Shown here in pieces: positions 62,943-64,000 of a stretch of 64,000 nt of DNA; the stretch's first letter is position 1; each line of letters opens with the position of its first letter. The stretch comes from Streptomyces albogriseolus (lineage in GTDB: Bacteria > Actinomycetota > Actinomycetes > Streptomycetales > Streptomycetaceae), in NCBI GenBank assembly GCA_014650475.1, contig BMVA01000022.1, positions 47,576 through 111,575 of the forward strand. Reading direction: 5' to 3'. The notes beneath the pieces are model-generated. The model saw only the letters and a list, made by a program, of their open reading frames with translations, ran no database searches and was not told where the DNA came from. Position numbers and translations under genes: made by a program.

Positions 62943-63998
62943 TCACAGCAGGCCGTCCCACATCTGCTCCAGCAGCACCGACCACCAGGTCTCCGGCGAC
63001 CCCAGCGCCGCCGGGTCCAGCGCGGCCAGCTGCGCCTGGAAGTCCACGGTCCAGCGGCCCGCCTGCTCCTGGTTCAGCCCGAACCGCAGACGCCACATCC
63101 GGCCCAGCAGCGCCAGGCAGCGCGCGAACTCCGGCAGCCCGGTGTTCACGAACTGCGGCGGCACCGCCGTACCGCCCGGACCGGCCTCCACCGGCACCGC
63201 GACGATGTTCGCCGTGCCGTACTGCACACAGATCGCCTTGCCGAAGTCGCTGCCCATCACCAGGTACGAGCCCGCGTCCGGCGCCGGCTGCGCACCCCGC
63301 TCCGCGGCGAGCTCCGCCAGCGTCGGCACCGGGCGGCCCGGCTGGGCCTGCGCCCAGAAGAACGGTCCCATGTCCGTCGGCAGACCCGCCGTCACCAGCG
63401 TGTGCGCCACCACCGGCGGCACGCCCTGACGGGACACCGCCGCCTGCTCGAACCGGAACACGCCCGGCCCGAACGCGGCCGCCAGCTCCTGCCCGATCGC
63501 CTCCGGCGGGATCGGCGGGGCCGGATGCACCGGCGGGATCGGCGCCCGCACCGGGGCCGGACGCGCGGGACCGTCCGCCACCTGGTGCAGCTCGCCCTGG
63601 TGGGCGAGGAGCTGCTGCATGCCCTGCTGACGGCTCGCGTGGTCCGTGCCGTACGGCGCGATCGACGTGATGCGCGCCTGCGGCCACTGCTCGCGGATCA
63701 TCCGCGCGCAGTACGCGCCCGGCAGCTCGCACGACTCCAGCTCCGTGTGCAGCTCCAGCACCTGGCCCGGCGGCACGTTCATCGCGCGCAGCTCGTGGAA
63801 GATCTGCCACTCCGGGTGCGGGGTGCCCGGCGCGGAACGCCGGATCAGCTGCTGCTCGGAGCCGTCCTGCGCGCGGTAGCGCAGCACGGCCTGGTAGCCG
63901 GGGCCGACGGTCGGCAGACCGGCCGGCTGCTGCGGATAGCCGTACGCCGCCGGCTGCCCCGGCACGGGGACGCCCGGCGGGGGCGCGCCGGGGGGCAT
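62943..63998 (-). CDS. Deaminase-like plus SUKH-4 immunity domain protein, possibly partial
   Basis: At least 351 aa. A Pro/Gly/Gln-rich start is followed by a deaminase-like domain (about 35-125) with EWQIFHELRAMNVPPGQVLELHTELESCELPGAYC. Its HTE and paired cysteines fit the zinc site of nucleotide deaminases found in polymorphic toxins. A SUKH-4 domain follows (about 165-345, IGQELAAAFGPGVFRFEQ..., YLVMGSDFGKAICVQYGTANIVAV). An ATG lies at 63998, but the frame may begin beyond the window. The combination suggests a toxin-related or regulatory protein of unknown role. Confidence 0.78.
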   Translation of the reverse strand: MPPGAPPPGVPVPGQPAAYGYPQQPAGLPTVGPGYQAVLRYRAQDGSEQQLIRRSAPGTPHPEWQIFHELRAMNVPPGQVLELHTELESCELPGAYCARMIREQWPQARITSIAPYGTDHASRQQGMQQLLAHQGELHQVADGPARPAPVRAPIPPVHPAPPIPPEAIGQELAAAFGPGVFRFEQAAVSRQGVPPVVAHTLVTAGLPTDMGPFFWAQAQPGRPVPTLAELAAERGAQPAPDAGSYLVMGSDFGKAICVQYGTANIVAVPVEAGPGGTAVPPQFVNTGLPEFARCLALLGRMWRLRFGLNQEQAGRWTVDFQAQLAALDPAALGSPETWWSVLLEQMWDGLL

Positions 63999-64000
63999 GG

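Overview
This is chromosomal DNA of a Streptomyces. GC content is very high, codon third positions are almost always G or C, GTG starts are common, and the window contains the tRNA-Leu(UAA) gene bldA. Gene order matches, from memory, the S. coelicolor region around SCO3058 to SCO3115. I see no prophage, insertion sequence, CRISPR array or large biosynthetic cluster. The novelty lies in regulatory sites, repeats and a few odd proteins.

Left part (1-30 kb). A purK-purE-dipeptidase operon faces a GtrA-type membrane protein. A two-component system (response regulator then kinase) is divergent from a POT peptide transporter. A partner-switching module follows: anti-sigma kinase, STAS antagonist and a divergent SigB-type sigma factor, probably SigI/PrsI/ArsI. 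Next is a histidine-utilisation operon, hutU-M20 amidohydrolase-hutF-hutI. It is translationally coupled at two junctions and lacks a recognisable HutG. Then come a PLP decarboxylase, a membrane protein, an RpiR-type regulator, an LCP glycopolymer transferase, cystathionine beta-synthase, an SGNH hydrolase, a thiolase, three small hypotheticals, a Bax-inhibitor-1 family protein and pobA.

Middle part (30-46 kb). bldA is followed by an FtsX/MacB-type ABC transporter, a cyclopropane-fatty-acid-synthase-like methyltransferase, and type II NADH dehydrogenase with two Rex-like sites upstream. The minus-strand core operon eno-divIC-DUF501-ppx comes next. Two adjacent resuscitation-promoting-factor genes follow. 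The leader of the first carries a clear c-di-AMP (ydaO-type) riboswitch. A P450, a 50-bp tandem array ending in a 23-bp-arm palindrome, mazG and a TTG-started SurA-like lipoprotein complete this part.

Right part (46-64 kb). A Ser/Thr kinase overlaps a membrane protein gene, with a helix-turn-helix/N6-adenine methylase/specificity-like fusion upstream. Then come two exported proteins, a lipid-anchored HNH nuclease, mfd, and a second ABC transporter that is a close paralogue of the first. A probable decayed proline-rich gene, a FilP/DivIVA-like coiled-coil protein and a deaminase-SUKH-4 protein (cut by the window end) finish the window.

Most genes are housekeeping or envelope functions: purine and histidine metabolism, respiration, glycolysis, cell wall remodelling, division and DNA repair. 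Several local regulatory circuits can be read directly from the DNA. Assignments rest on motif reading by eye; no database search was run.
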